From JAFDVJ01 sp964487505 (GTDB lineage: Bacteria > Acidobacteriota > Blastocatellia > Pyrinomonadales > Pyrinomonadaceae): 29,334 nucleotides of DNA. Positions 16,757 through 25,685 of this stretch are shown here, in pieces (within the stretch, counting starts at the first letter, position 1; the number at the start of each line of letters is the position of its first letter). The stretch lies in contig CAZARD010000050.1 of NCBI GenBank assembly GCA_964487505.1, positions 1 through 29,334 on the forward strand, read 5' to 3'. Made by a program: the position numbers and the translations under genes. A model generated the notes under the pieces. The model was not told the DNA's origin and did not search any database. It saw only the letters and a program-made list of their open reading frames with translations.

Positions 16757-17613
16757 GCGAGAAAACAAAGCTTCAAAAAAGATCGAGCGGTCAGATCGTC
16801 AAGGAGAACGTTCAGTATGTTCTGGCCTTCACGGTCATCGCCGGCATGCTGATCTTCACCGGTCTGCCGGTCTTCGTCGTCTTTTTTTTCGGCGTTCTCG
16901 GATATTTCATTTGGAAGACGCTGAGCGCGCCTTCGACCTCCGGAACGCGCGAGATCTTCGAGTTCTATCTTGTCGCCAACGAGATCCTGCGCGATGATGA
17001 ACGCCGCTGGTACGGTTTTGAGATCCAGGAGGCGATCGCCCGCGGCGAGAACATTCTCCGGAACATGAGCGGCGCGCCGCCGCTCGTCAGTTTCGCTGTC
17101 GGGGCTCTTTACCACAAGATCGGCGATCACCAGTCGGCCGTGAGACATCTCGCGTACGTCGCCGAGAATGAATCTTCAGACGAAACACGCTTCGTTTATC
17201 CTTCGCCCGAACTGCGGAGCTACGTCCGCACGCTCCGCAAGATCGAGCGCGATCCGGCCGAGGCGCCGTTGATGTCCGCCGCGATCCGGGCGCTCGAGCG
17301 CGCGCGCCGCAACCGTTCCGGATCGCTCCTCGAATCGGCTCGCGCGGGGATGGACCGTGAAGCGATCGAGGCCTCGGCGAGATCGGCCGACGATCGGTCG
17401 CCCCGGCAAATCCGCTCGGAATCGTCCGGGTCTGTGACCGACGTGCCCGCCCGGACGTTGAAGGAAGAATTCGACGAACAATACCGCAACGGTACCGAAC
17501 GTCCGGCGCCGGCACCGAAAAAGCGATCGCGCCGGAAATCCGGCGACGCGCCGCCCCACAACGGCCAGTCGATCTCAGAGATCCTCCGCGACATCTACGA
17601 TTCTAAATCGTGA
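16753..17613 (+). CDS. Membrane-anchored protein of unknown function
   Basis: This 286-aa protein is not a family I can name. A basic N-terminus is followed by two close hydrophobic segments (residues about 21-38 and 39-55) that would form a membrane hairpin. Residues about 75-175 are helical, with pairs such as ARGENILRNMSG and YHKIGDHQSAVRHLAYVAE that suggest TPR-like repeats. The remaining roughly 110 residues are rich in Arg, Ser, Asp and Pro, probably disordered, and end in a conserved-looking SISEILRDIYDSKS. It starts at GTG 16753 inside the 4-nt overlap GTGA with the ferredoxin stop, and its Shine-Dalgarno AAGGAG touches the start. Co-translation with the ferredoxin suggests a shared process. 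A small stem ACGATT-CTA-AATCGT (17597-17611) covers its stop codon. Confidence 0.7.
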   Translation: MSEKTKLQKRSSGQIVKENVQYVLAFTVIAGMLIFTGLPVFVVFFFGVLGYFIWKTLSAPSTSGTREIFEFYLVANEILRDDERRWYGFEIQEAIARGENILRNMSGAPPLVSFAVGALYHKIGDHQSAVRHLAYVAENESSDETRFVYPSPELRSYVRTLRKIERDPAEAPLMSAAIRALERARRNRSGSLLESARAGMDREAIEASARSADDRSPRQIRSESSGSVTDVPARTLKEEFDEQYRNGTERPAPAPKKRSRRKSGDAPPHNGQSISEILRDIYDSKS

Positions 17614-17641
17614 CCCGGTTTCGCGATCCAAGTCCTTCAGA

Positions 17642-17647
17642 TACAAT
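17642..17647 (+). promoter_or_regulatory. -10 element of cinA, probable leaderless start
   Basis: TACAAT at 17642-17647 matches the -10 consensus at five of six positions and lies only 6 nt before the cinA ATG. Transcription would begin at or next to the start codon. No ribosome-binding site is visible and no good -35 is seen 17 nt upstream. Confidence 0.4.
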
Positions 17648-17653
17648 TAGCTT

Positions 17654-18904
17654 ATGCGCACTGCGGAGATAATCGCGGTCGGCTCGGAACTGCTGACGCC
17701 GACGAAGGTCGATACGAACAGCCTGTGGCTGACCGAGAGGCTGAACGAGATCGGTGTCGAGATCGAACTGAAAACGATCGTCGGTGACGATCCGGCCCGA
17801 CTCGAAGAAACGATCCGCGATGCGGTCGGACGTTCGGACATCGTCATCGTCACCGGCGGACTTGGGCCTACCGAGGACGACGTGACGAGACAGGTCTCGG
17901 CCGTCGCCGTCGGCCGCGAACTCGTTTATCTGCAAGAGCTTGAGGATGACCTTCGCGAGCGTTTCCGGCGATGGGGCCGTGAGATGCCGGAGATAAACAA
18001 GCGGCAGGCGTGGGTGATTCAAGGCGCGGAAGTTCTGCCGAATCCGAACGGGTCGGCGGTTGGAATGATGCTCGACACGGGCCGTTCGCGGCTCATCGTC
18101 CTTCCGGGCCCGCCGCGCGAGAACCAGCCGATGTTCACCGGTTTCGTTCTTCCGAAGCTGGCGGAATCCGCCGGCGCTGTCGTTTTCCGCAAGCGTGTGA
18201 TCAAGGTCTCGGGAATCGGAGAGTCGGCGCTCGACGAGCAGATCGCCCCGATCTATTCGCTTTACGCGAACGTCCGGACCGGGGTGCTTTTCAACAAGAG
18301 CGATGTCGAGGTCCACCTGACGGCATCAGCGGCATCGGCCGCGGAGGCGGACTCGATCAATGAAGAACTGGCGGCGAAGATCGCCGAGCGACTCGGCGTC
18401 GCCGTCTTCTCGACCGACGGCGAGGAGATGGAAGAGGTCGTGGGGCGCCTTCTGCGCCGCCGGCGCGAGACCGTTTCGGTCGCCGAGAGCTGTACGGGCG
18501 GGCTTGTCGGCCACCGCATCACGGAAGTTTCGGGCGCGTCGGATTATTTTCCGGTCGCGATCACGGCGTACGCGAACGAGATGAAGACGCTGCTGCTCGG
18601 AGTTCCGCCGGAGTTGATCGAGCAGTTCGGCGCCGTCTCGAAAGAGGTCGCCGAGGCGATGGCATCGGGAATGCGTGAACGCGCCGGCACCGATTATGCC
18701 GTCAGCGTGACCGGCATCGCCGGCCCGACGGGCGGTTCGGACGAAAAGCCGGTGGGCACCGTTTTCGTCGGCTATGCGGATGACGGGCAGGTCCGGTCGC
18801 TGCATCTGAAACTGCCCGGCGATCGGTATCTGGTGCGTTGGCGGGCATCGCAGGCCGCTCTCGACTTTCTGCGCCGCCAAATACTTAAGAAGGAGAACGT
18901 ATGA
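17654..18904 (+). CDS. cinA: CinA family protein (MoCF domain plus nicotinamide-nucleotide amidase domain)
   Basis: This 416-aa protein has the usual CinA length and layout. The N-terminal MoCF-type domain (residues about 3-170) begins AEIIAVGSELL and contains GGLGPTEDDVTR (about 68-79) and the LPGPPRE loop. It matches the COG1058 ADP-ribose pyrophosphatase domain. The C-terminal PncC domain (about residues 265-410) carries ESCTGGLVGHRITEVSGASDYF, FGAVSKEVAEAMASGMR and SVTGIAGPTGG, the signature of NMN deamidase. Together the domains recycle pyridine nucleotides; the link to competence is historical. The next gene starts in a 4-nt ATGA overlap with its stop codon. The name competence/damage-inducible protein is also used for this family. 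Confidence 0.95.
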   Translation: MRTAEIIAVGSELLTPTKVDTNSLWLTERLNEIGVEIELKTIVGDDPARLEETIRDAVGRSDIVIVTGGLGPTEDDVTRQVSAVAVGRELVYLQELEDDLRERFRRWGREMPEINKRQAWVIQGAEVLPNPNGSAVGMMLDTGRSRLIVLPGPPRENQPMFTGFVLPKLAESAGAVVFRKRVIKVSGIGESALDEQIAPIYSLYANVRTGVLFNKSDVEVHLTASAASAAEADSINEELAAKIAERLGVAVFSTDGEEMEEVVGRLLRRRRETVSVAESCTGGLVGHRITEVSGASDYFPVAITAYANEMKTLLLGVPPELIEQFGAVSKEVAEAMASGMRERAGTDYAVSVTGIAGPTGGSDEKPVGTVFVGYADDGQVRSLHLKLPGDRYLVRWRASQAALDFLRRQILKKENV

Positions 18905-19950
18905 ACACGAATCTGAAAATCATCGCCGTCATCCTCGTGATGACGGTCGGAGCGGTCGCGCAGGAAGGGACACGATTCTTCGGCGGGAGTGTCGGCGAAA
19001 GCCGCGTGGAAATGACGCTGACGCGCGACGGCAACAAACTCTCGGGCAAATATTCGTATGTCAAGGTCGGTAAGGCTCTCGCACTTTCCGGCTCGATCGG
19101 ATCGGACGGTTCCTTTACGTTGACCGAAAGCGCTCCGACGGGCGCCACGTCGGGGGTCTTCTCGGGCAAATGGAGCGCTTCCGAGACAAGCGGCGCGGCC
19201 ATTCTGCAGGGCGAGTGGAAAGATCCTTCGGGCCGGAAGGCCCGTGACTTCTATCTGACCGAGCAGATGATCTTTTTCACCGGCGGCGCGAGGTTTACGA
19301 CGAAGACGGTGAACGAGGTCAACAAGCCGAAAATGTTCGAGATCTCGGCCGAGTATCCGCAGATCTCGGGAGTTCGGCCGACGATCGCCGCGGCATTCAA
19401 TACGCTCATCAGAACACGCGTTACGAAAGCGACCGCCGAGTTCCGCAAAGCGATGCTTTCGCAGACTGCCGAGGACATCAAATGGGCGAAAGAGCGCGGA
19501 ATGTCGAACACTTGTGAAATCTCGTATGGCATTACTTATGCCGACGATGAGATCGTCAGCATCGTGTTCCAGGAGTATCAGTTTACGGGCGGCGCGCACG
19601 GCAATACGGCTTCTTCGACGATCACCTTCGATCTGAAAACGGGCCGCGAGGTGAAACTAGCCGATCTTTTCAAGCCGCGTTCGAATTATCTGCAAGTTCT
19701 GTCTGACTTCTGCGTTAAGAAACTGAAGGTAGACATGTCGGAGATGACCGATGCTGATTGGATCGAAACGGGCGCGGGCGCGAAGGCCGAGAATTATCGG
19801 AGCTGGAATCTGACAAAGATCGGACTGGTCGTCAATTTTGACGCCTATCAGGTTGCGGCGTACGCGGCCGGGCCGCAGGAAGTGCTCGTTCCGTACACCG
19901 AACTCAGTCGCCTGTTCGCCCGCAGCTACGGTGTCTTCGCTTCAAAGTAA
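18901..19950 (+). CDS. Secreted DUF3298/RsiV-like protein
   Basis: This 349-aa protein begins with a signal peptide (residues 1-20, ending GAVAQ). Residues about 25-120 form a beta-rich domain with alternating Gly/Ser turns (GNKLSGKYSYVKVG, GVFSGKWSAS). The C-terminal part resembles the DUF4163-DUF3298 pair of RsiV-type proteins: AEYPQISG near residue 155, GGAHGNTASSTITFDLKTGREVKLADLF near residue 230, and a last strand-rich block with VVNFDAYQVAAYAAGPQEVLVPYTEL. It therefore probably acts in the periplasm; lysozyme binding is known for RsiV itself but cannot be assumed here. It starts at ATG 18901 within the cinA stop, with AGAAGGAGA close upstream (18889-18897), so it is expressed together with cinA. 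Confidence 0.8.
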   Translation: MNTNLKIIAVILVMTVGAVAQEGTRFFGGSVGESRVEMTLTRDGNKLSGKYSYVKVGKALALSGSIGSDGSFTLTESAPTGATSGVFSGKWSASETSGAAILQGEWKDPSGRKARDFYLTEQMIFFTGGARFTTKTVNEVNKPKMFEISAEYPQISGVRPTIAAAFNTLIRTRVTKATAEFRKAMLSQTAEDIKWAKERGMSNTCEISYGITYADDEIVSIVFQEYQFTGGAHGNTASSTITFDLKTGREVKLADLFKPRSNYLQVLSDFCVKKLKVDMSEMTDADWIETGAGAKAENYRSWNLTKIGLVVNFDAYQVAAYAAGPQEVLVPYTELSRLFARSYGVFASK

Positions 19951-19973
19951 TGTTGATGTGAGGACTTTCAGAA

Positions 19974-20261
19974 ATGTTTGTAAGGGGCAACTTGCTCGGT
20001 GTCGGAATGCTGGCGGTCGGCGCGGTCGTCGCCGCGGTCGGCGGATTCGTTTTGAAATTCGGCGACCACACGACGATGATCGCGGTCGGTCTGACGATCT
20101 TCGTGCTTGACGCTGTCGTTCGTCTCTCCGGCCGTGACAGGCCGGGCTGGCTGTTCGGCGCGGAGCGCGGCGGTTTCTTCTTTTTTGTGCCGATCTGGCT
20201 CGTCGGCGTGCTCGTCGTAGCCGGCAACGCGCTGATCGGCGCGGGAGTGATTAGAAAATGA
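19974..20261 (+). CDS. Small membrane protein of unknown function
   Basis: This 95-aa protein has three hydrophobic segments at residues about 7-28 (LLGVGMLAVGAVVAAVGGFVL), 34-48 and 65-90 (FFFFVPIWLVGVLVVAGNALIGAGV), joined by charged loops such as RLSGRDRPGW. It is not a family I can name. It follows the DUF3298 gene by 23 nt and overlaps the next gene by 4 nt, so it lies in the same operon. The overlap and the clean hydrophobic pattern support it as a real gene. Confidence 0.7.
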   Translation: MFVRGNLLGVGMLAVGAVVAAVGGFVLKFGDHTTMIAVGLTIFVLDAVVRLSGRDRPGWLFGAERGGFFFFVPIWLVGVLVVAGNALIGAGVIRK

Positions 20262-20938
20262 AGGTTATCTTTGGTCTGTTCCTTCTTCTCGGCGCGGCGC
20301 TGAGCATTTTTGCGCAACTCGAGGGGAATCCCGAGAACCTGTGCCGAAACGGGTTCTTCCCGCGCGAGAGCGAGAGCTATTCGATCGCCCGTGTGACGGT
20401 CAAACGCGCCGCGCGATCGTATTTCTTCGGAGACGAGGGTGAATGCCCGAAGGCGAAGAACTGCCGGCTGAAATCCTATCTGGTGCGCGGCGACGAGGTC
20501 ATTGTATCGCGCAAGTTCGGCAACTACGCCTGCGCTTGGTACCAGCCGAAGCGAGGCCCCGAGACGGTCGGTTGGATCGCAGTTTCCGACCTCGAATTCC
20601 AGAATATTCTCGACGCCGGCGGCCCGGCTTACTGGACCGGAACGTGGATCTTCTATGACAGCACGATCAAGATCGCTTCCGGCAAACCGGAAGGGACTTA
20701 CAACGTCACCGGCACGGCTTTTTGGAAAGGCCTCGGCGACAACATACATATCGGCGAGATCGACGGGACGGCCCGGTACGACGCCACCAAGAACGCGCTT
20801 CTTTACGGCTTCGACATGACGGGCGAATACGATTGCCGCGTCACGTTGCGGCGCTCCGGCCGGTTCATGATCGTTGCGGACAACCTCAACTGCGGCGGCG
20901 CGAATGTCAGCTTCTCGGGCGTTTATCTGCGAAAATGA
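20258..20938 (+). CDS. Secreted protein with SH3-like domain
   Basis: This 226-aa protein begins with a signal peptide (residues 1-20, ending SIFAQ). Residues about 40-105 resemble a bacterial SH3-like domain: CRLKSYLVRGDEVIVSRKFG followed by ACAWYQPKRGPETVGWIAVSDL. A second half (about 120-226) is beta-rich with WTGTWIFYDSTIKIA, TAFWKG and LRRSGRFMIVADN. Six cysteines fit an oxidising periplasm. Exact function is unknown; extracytoplasmic SH3-like domains often bind peptidoglycan or peptides. It starts at ATG 20258 in a 4-nt overlap with the small membrane protein and ends the operon. Confidence 0.75.
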   Translation: MKVIFGLFLLLGAALSIFAQLEGNPENLCRNGFFPRESESYSIARVTVKRAARSYFFGDEGECPKAKNCRLKSYLVRGDEVIVSRKFGNYACAWYQPKRGPETVGWIAVSDLEFQNILDAGGPAYWTGTWIFYDSTIKIASGKPEGTYNVTGTAFWKGLGDNIHIGEIDGTARYDATKNALLYGFDMTGEYDCRVTLRRSGRFMIVADNLNCGGANVSFSGVYLRK

Positions 20939-20969
20939 TCGGTTTGAACGGATTTTCACGGAATCCGAC

Positions 20970-20999
20970 TTGAGCGCGGACAGGAAAATTTGCTAGAAC
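20970..20999 (+). promoter_or_regulatory. Promoter of the VTT-domain gene
   Basis: TTGAGC at 20970-20975 and TAGAAC at 20994-20999 are separated by 18 nt. The -10 is preceded by TGC, giving an extended -10 pattern. Transcription would start near 21006, about 36 nt before ATG 21042. Confidence 0.45.
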
Positions 21000-21008
21000 T
21001 AGTACCTT

Positions 21009-21030
21009 GGGCGGCGAAATCCGCCCTTCT
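21009..21030 (+). terminator. Short hairpin followed by pyrimidines
   Basis: GGGCGG-CGAAAT-CCGCCC (21009-21026) is a perfect 6-bp GC-rich stem followed by TTCTTT. It could terminate the upstream operon ending at 20938. However, it lies downstream of the predicted promoter at 20970-20999, so it could instead act as an attenuator or leader structure for the VTT gene. The T run is weak. Confidence 0.35.
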
Positions 21031-21041
21031 TTGGAACGAGC

Positions 21042-21797
21042 ATGGGAATCAAGAAAATTTCGGACAGAGTCGTCGGTTTCGTCAAATCGACCGGGAAAAT
21101 GACGCCGCTGGCTTTCGTGACGGCGTTTTTGCCGATGATCGGGAGCGCGATGCTTTTGTCGGTCGCGTATCCGCTCGGATACTGGCTTCGCGAGAACTGG
21201 GAAGTCGGATCCGGGCTTTTTCTTTTGGGCGTCGTCGCGTTCTGCGGTCTCGCCCTGCTCCCGACCAATGTGCTCGGGATCCTCAGTGGTTGGTCGTTCG
21301 GGTTCGAGTTCGGGATCCTGGTCCTCGCAAGCGGGATCGTCTGCGCGGCGACGATGTCCTTTCTGATCCATTCCAGGATCGTCGGCAACAAACTGCCGGA
21401 GCTTTTCTCCAAACATCCGCGGGCTCAGGCCGTTTACAATTCGCTCGTCCGCCACGACAACCGTCGGACGACGCTCATCATATTTCTTTTGCGGCTTTCG
21501 CCGGCGATGCCCTTCGCCTTGACGAATTTCCTGATGGCGTCGGCCCGGGTGCCGGTCAAGTCGTTCGTGCTCGGGACATTTTTCGGAATGCTGCCGCGGT
21601 CCTCGGCGGTCGTTTTTGTCGGCGCCGGTCTTTCTGAATTGAGTTTCACCGATCCGCAGGAGGCGTGGCTCATTGTCTTCGGGATCGCCGCAACGATCGC
21701 GTCCGTCATCTTCATCAGTTTTGTCGCCAAGCGCGCGCTGGCGCACGTCACGCGCGATCACGCGCCGGTCGGACAAACGGCCAGCATTTCACGATAG
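21042..21797 (+). CDS. TVP38/TMEM64 family (VTT domain) membrane protein
   Basis: This 251-aa polytopic protein matches the VTT/DedA superfamily. Hydrophobic segments lie at about residues 22-47, 58-80, 84-105, 143-165, 172-200 and 206-228. The family signature is in the middle: LLPTNVLGILSGWSFGFEFGILV (about 72-94), then the re-entrant FLLRLSPAMPFALTNFLMASARVPVKSFVLGTFFGMLP region (about 148-185). Members are scramblase- or transporter-like proteins, some acting in undecaprenyl phosphate or lipid recycling; the substrate here is unknown. No strong Shine-Dalgarno precedes ATG 21042. Its last 40 nt overlap the 3' end of the dehydratase gene on the opposite strand, so the C-terminal tail (HAPVGQTASISR) is encoded antisense to that gene. 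Confidence 0.85.
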   Translation: MGIKKISDRVVGFVKSTGKMTPLAFVTAFLPMIGSAMLLSVAYPLGYWLRENWEVGSGLFLLGVVAFCGLALLPTNVLGILSGWSFGFEFGILVLASGIVCAATMSFLIHSRIVGNKLPELFSKHPRAQAVYNSLVRHDNRRTTLIIFLLRLSPAMPFALTNFLMASARVPVKSFVLGTFFGMLPRSSAVVFVGAGLSELSFTDPQEAWLIVFGIAATIASVIFISFVAKRALAHVTRDHAPVGQTASISR

Positions 21798-22684
21798 ACC
21801 GCCCGGTCGACATTCCCGCCGCTGACGACCAAGCCGACGCGTTTTCCTTCGAAATTGCGGCGATGTTCGATGACCGCGCCGAGGCTCAGGGCTCCGGTCG
21901 GTTCCGATTTCAGGTTGGCCAGATCGAAATAAAGCCTTACGGCCTCGCTGGTGCGCTCGTCCGGAACCTCGAGAATGTCGGAAACACCGGAGCGGATGAT
22001 CTCCCAGTTCCTTTTTCCGAGACTGATCGTACGGGCGCCGTCGGCGATAGTCATCGGCTCGCGTTCGTTGACAATGAGTTCGCCGGCCCGTAGCGAACGC
22101 GCCGCGTCGTTCGCGGTTTGCGGTTCGGCGCCGATCAGTTTCGTTCGCGAGCCGTTCCGGCAGAGGCCTTTTGAGATTCCTGATATCAAGCCACCGCCGC
22201 CGACCGGCGAGACGACGACGTCGAGGTCGAGCGGCGCAATTTCATCGCCGAGGCTCGAATTGCCCTCGATCACGAAATCGTCATCATACGCGGACGCGAA
22301 ATAGGCCTCGGGCATTTCCGCCGCAAGCTGGGCGACGCGTTCGTTGCGTCCGATCTTTTCGGTGTCGACGAGGTCGACCGTGGCGCCATAGCCGCGGACG
22401 GCGTCGATCTTGACCTTCGCGGACGTCGCGGGCATCACGATGACGGCCTTCTTGCCCAGCAGTTTGCAGGCGTACGCCAGCGCCTGGCCGAAATTCCCGG
22501 ACGAGGCGGTCAGGATCGTGTCCTCGGCGACATTGAGCGCCAGATTGTAGGCGGCGCGGAATTTGAAACTCCCGGTGTGTTGGAACGTTTCGGAGACGAT
22601 CGTCAGGTCGAGCCCGAGCGCGTCGCGCAGTTTCTGCGGTTTGAAAACGAACGTCGGGCGGATCGCTTCGGCTAAAGTTCTCAT
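21758..22684 (-). CDS. Threonine/serine dehydratase-like PLP enzyme
   Basis: This 308-aa protein belongs to fold-type II PLP enzymes (threonine dehydratase, serine racemase, threo-3-hydroxyaspartate ammonia-lyase). The PLP lysine is Lys41 in TGSFKFRAA, the substrate loop is SSGNFGQALA (61-70), the phosphate-binding glycine loop is GGGGLISG (162-169), and the C-terminal cofactor contact is SGGN (288-291). At about 310 residues it matches the short catabolic (TdcB-like) form without the regulatory ACT domains of biosynthetic IlvA. It probably deaminates Thr or Ser to a 2-oxo acid and ammonia; racemase or hydroxyaspartate activity cannot be excluded. Codon 1 (22684) lies 8 nt from a -10 element, so the mRNA may be leaderless. 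Its 3' end overlaps the VTT gene convergently by 40 nt. Confidence 0.85.
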   Translation of the reverse strand: MRTLAEAIRPTFVFKPQKLRDALGLDLTIVSETFQHTGSFKFRAAYNLALNVAEDTILTASSGNFGQALAYACKLLGKKAVIVMPATSAKVKIDAVRGYGATVDLVDTEKIGRNERVAQLAAEMPEAYFASAYDDDFVIEGNSSLGDEIAPLDLDVVVSPVGGGGLISGISKGLCRNGSRTKLIGAEPQTANDAARSLRAGELIVNEREPMTIADGARTISLGKRNWEIIRSGVSDILEVPDERTSEAVRLYFDLANLKSEPTGALSLGAVIEHRRNFEGKRVGLVVSGGNVDRAVYREMLAVCPTGA

Positions 22685-22692
22685 AGGCCTAA

Positions 22693-22722
22693 ATCTTAGC
22701 TTTGAAGCGATGTTATGTTCAA
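22693..22722 (-). promoter_or_regulatory. Promoter of the dehydratase gene
   Basis: On the minus strand TTGAAC (22722-22717) and TAAGAT (22698-22693) are 18 nt apart. The -10 lies only 8 nt before the ATG, so the transcript would begin at or near the start codon. No ribosome-binding site is visible. Confidence 0.5.
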
Positions 22723-22915
22723 CCCGGTCTGCGACCGTGGCCTGACCGAGAACCGGTGCGCGGCCAGCCGGTCATCAGGCCGCCGATGATGACCCTTTTC
22801 CGCATCGACCGTGTGGTCGGCGACAACTGCCGGCCCGGATCGCGGCAGCGTTTCCGGTTCGTCGGGGGGGCAGCCGGCTTTCGCTGAAAACATACGGGGT
22901 GTTAGTCTGAGATTT

Positions 22916-24323
<1,408 letters not shown>

Positions 24324-24325
<2 letters not shown>

Positions 24326-24344
24326 TTTGCGATTTGCGATTGGG
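24324..24344. repeat. GATTTGC heptamer array after gnd
   Basis: GATTTGC (24324), GATTTGC (24331) and GATTGGG (24338) run head to tail, beginning within the gnd stop codon. The same unit recurs at 25444-25471 and 28851-28871. Confidence 0.65.
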
Positions 24345-24412
24345 GATCAATGCTATCCTAAATGTTTGACGACTGCTTCTTGAAGCCATGAATTCATTGC
24401 ATGACAATTGCC

Positions 24413-24703
24413 GAAATCGGCGTTTTCAAAACGATCCCGCCGATTTCTCGTGGCACGTCCGATCGATTCGACAAACCTCGTTCAGCGTGCGGAGCACGCG
24501 TCGGGTCGATAGCACCAGGCGAAGGCGCAGCCGAGCCTGGTGTGGGATTTCCAATACGATCAACCAGCGTGTGAAACACGCTTCTCCTGCCCAAACGGAC
24601 CGGAGACGCGTGCTCCGCACGCTCCGGCCAAGACCGCGTCCGGCACACCACGTTCCGCTTCGCTCCACATGGTGCTATCGATACGTCGCGCGCTCCGCAC
24701 GCT
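24413..24703. repeat. Cluster of hairpin-forming inverted repeats
   Basis: No gene is evident from 24345 to 24792. This stretch holds a nested set of palindromes. GAAATCGGCG (24413-24422) pairs with CGCCGATTTC (24438-24447). An 18-nt sequence at 24485-24502 (GCGTGCGGAGCACGCGTC) has its exact reverse complement at 24605-24622, and each arm is itself a hairpin (GCGTGC-GGA-GCACGC). A third, slightly changed copy lies at 24685-24702. CACCAGGC (24513-24520) pairs with GCCTGGTG (24535-24542), and GCGTGT-GAA-ACACGC lies at 24567-24581. The block 24484-24548 recurs in inverted, diverged form at about 24640-24703. This looks like two copies of a REP- or MITE-like element. Confidence 0.6.
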
Positions 24704-24792
24704 CAAGGAGCCGGGATCCAGCTGTCCGAATGGGAGTCGCTGTTTCGTTCGCACCAGTTTGCGTAAAGATCTTCATCGTTTAGGACGGGATT

Positions 24793-24820
24793 GATTTGAG
24801 ATTTCGGATTTGGGATTCGT
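24793..24820. repeat. Degenerate GATTTNN heptamer array before the mobA 3' end
   Basis: Four units in phase: GATTTGA (24793), GATTTCG (24800), GATTTGG (24807) and GATTCGT (24814). It is a diverged member of the GATTTGC family, 35 nt from the mobA stop codon. Confidence 0.55.
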
Positions 24821-24854
24821 TTATACGCTCTCAGCGATCCTTTCTATCCGAGAT

Positions 24855-25445
24855 CTAAGATTTTGAATCGTCCCCGAGCTGTTTCAGGTCATCGGCAGTG
24901 TTGACGTTCAGCAGCAGGTCGGGATCGTCGGACAATTTCGATTGGTCGACGTATTTCGGGTTGATGGCATCGAGAAAATCTCTCACCGAGGCGCGCGGAT
25001 CGCGATTCATCAGTTCTTCGAGCGGTCCGGCGCAAAAGCGCGCGCGGTAGGCGGCGAAAAGCGGTTGAGGGCGACCGTCGCCGTCTCGCGGCACGACGGC
25101 AAGGAATTTCGGCGTCGCCTCGGCGGCCGCCAGTAGGTTCTCGACGGATTCGGGCGTCACGAGCGGAAGGTCGACGGCGAGGATGATCGCGATCTTCGCG
25201 CTGCAATTGGCGAGGGCCGTATGTAGCCCGCCGAGCGCGCCGCGGCCAGCAAAGGCGTCGCGCACGACGGGGAGTTGCGTGTCGAACTCTTGCTCACCGT
25301 TGAGCACGAGCGAGACGGTTTCGCAGACGCCGGCGAGCGCCGCCCGCGCGCGTTCAAGAAACGTCACTCCGTCCAATTCGATGAACGCCTTGTCGCGTCC
25401 CATTCGCCGCGAACGTCCGCCGGCGATGATGAAACCCTGGGGCAT
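24855..25445 (-). CDS. mobA: Molybdenum cofactor guanylyltransferase MobA
   Basis: This 196-aa protein (from ATG 25445) attaches GMP to molybdopterin to make the MGD cofactor required by the oxidoreductase encoded next to it. The N-terminus carries the nucleotidyltransferase motif FIIAGGRSRRMGRDKAF (about 5-21); then come GALGGLHTAL and the metal-binding IILAVDLPLVTPE strand. RPQPLFAAYR and a late NVNTADDLKQL follow, all typical of MobA. The longer frame from ATG 25478 would add 11 residues encoded by the GCAAATC heptamers, so I prefer 25445, but neither start has a ribosome-binding site. The gene lies downstream of the oxidoreductase on the same strand, separated by 239 nt of repeats, so it may have its own promoter or rely on read-through. 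Confidence 0.88.
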   Translation of the reverse strand: MPQGFIIAGGRSRRMGRDKAFIELDGVTFLERARAALAGVCETVSLVLNGEQEFDTQLPVVRDAFAGRGALGGLHTALANCSAKIAIILAVDLPLVTPESVENLLAAAEATPKFLAVVPRDGDGRPQPLFAAYRARFCAGPLEELMNRDPRASVRDFLDAINPKYVDQSKLSDDPDLLLNVNTADDLKQLGDDSKS

Positions 25446-25471
25446 TTGCGATTTGCGATTTGCGATTTGCG
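25444..25471. repeat. ATTTGCG heptamer array at the mobA start
   Basis: Four perfect head-to-tail copies of ATTTGCG (25444, 25451, 25458, 25465). The mobA start codon (complement of CAT at 25443-25445) overlaps the first unit, and the array can be read as an N-terminal extension of MobA. Confidence 0.8.
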
Positions 25472-25490
25472 ATTCCATTGGTAGTCAGTT

Positions 25491-25525
25491 GGTAGACGGT
25501 AGACGGTAGACGGTAGACCGTAGAC
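25491..25525. repeat. GGTAGAC heptamer array
   Basis: Four perfect copies of GGTAGAC (25491, 25498, 25505, 25512) and one CGTAGAC (25519), plus a lone degenerate GGTAGTC at 25480. The unit is unrelated in sequence to the neighbouring GATTTGC and AAATCCA arrays but has the same 7-bp period. Between 25529 and 25608 I see only a GTTGCC-GAC-GGCAAC hairpin (25542-25556). Confidence 0.8.
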
Positions 25526-25608
25526 GGTTATATTAAAGCGGGTTGCCGACGGCAACGGGCCGCAACCGATCGTGATCCGACCACCTGAAGCCGACCGGAA
25601 CCACTGGC

Positions 25609-25685
25609 AAATCCAAAATCCAAAATATCCAAAATCCAAAATCCAAAATCAGAAATCCAAAATCAGAAATCCCAAATCCCAAATC
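25609..25685. repeat. AAATCCA heptamer array at the oxidoreductase 3' end
   Basis: About 11 units of the type AAATCCA, AAATCAG or AAATCCC run from 25609 to the oxidoreductase stop codon, with one 8-nt unit near 25623. On the minus strand the units read GATTTTG or GATTTGG, so they may be a diverged form of the GATTTGC family. The array ends exactly against the TAG stop codon. Confidence 0.8.

Noticed and set aside
22811..22915. N-terminal extension of 6-phosphogluconate dehydrogenase
   Set aside because: It would put 35 unrelated residues before the nucleotide-binding motif, which normally lies at the very N-terminus.
24485..24703. CRISPR array
   Set aside because: Repeats are inverted and nested, not direct with regular unique spacers, and no cas genes are near.
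24855..25478. MobA start at 25478
   Set aside because: The extra 11 residues come from the heptamer array and precede the conserved nucleotidyltransferase motif; the shorter start fits the family.
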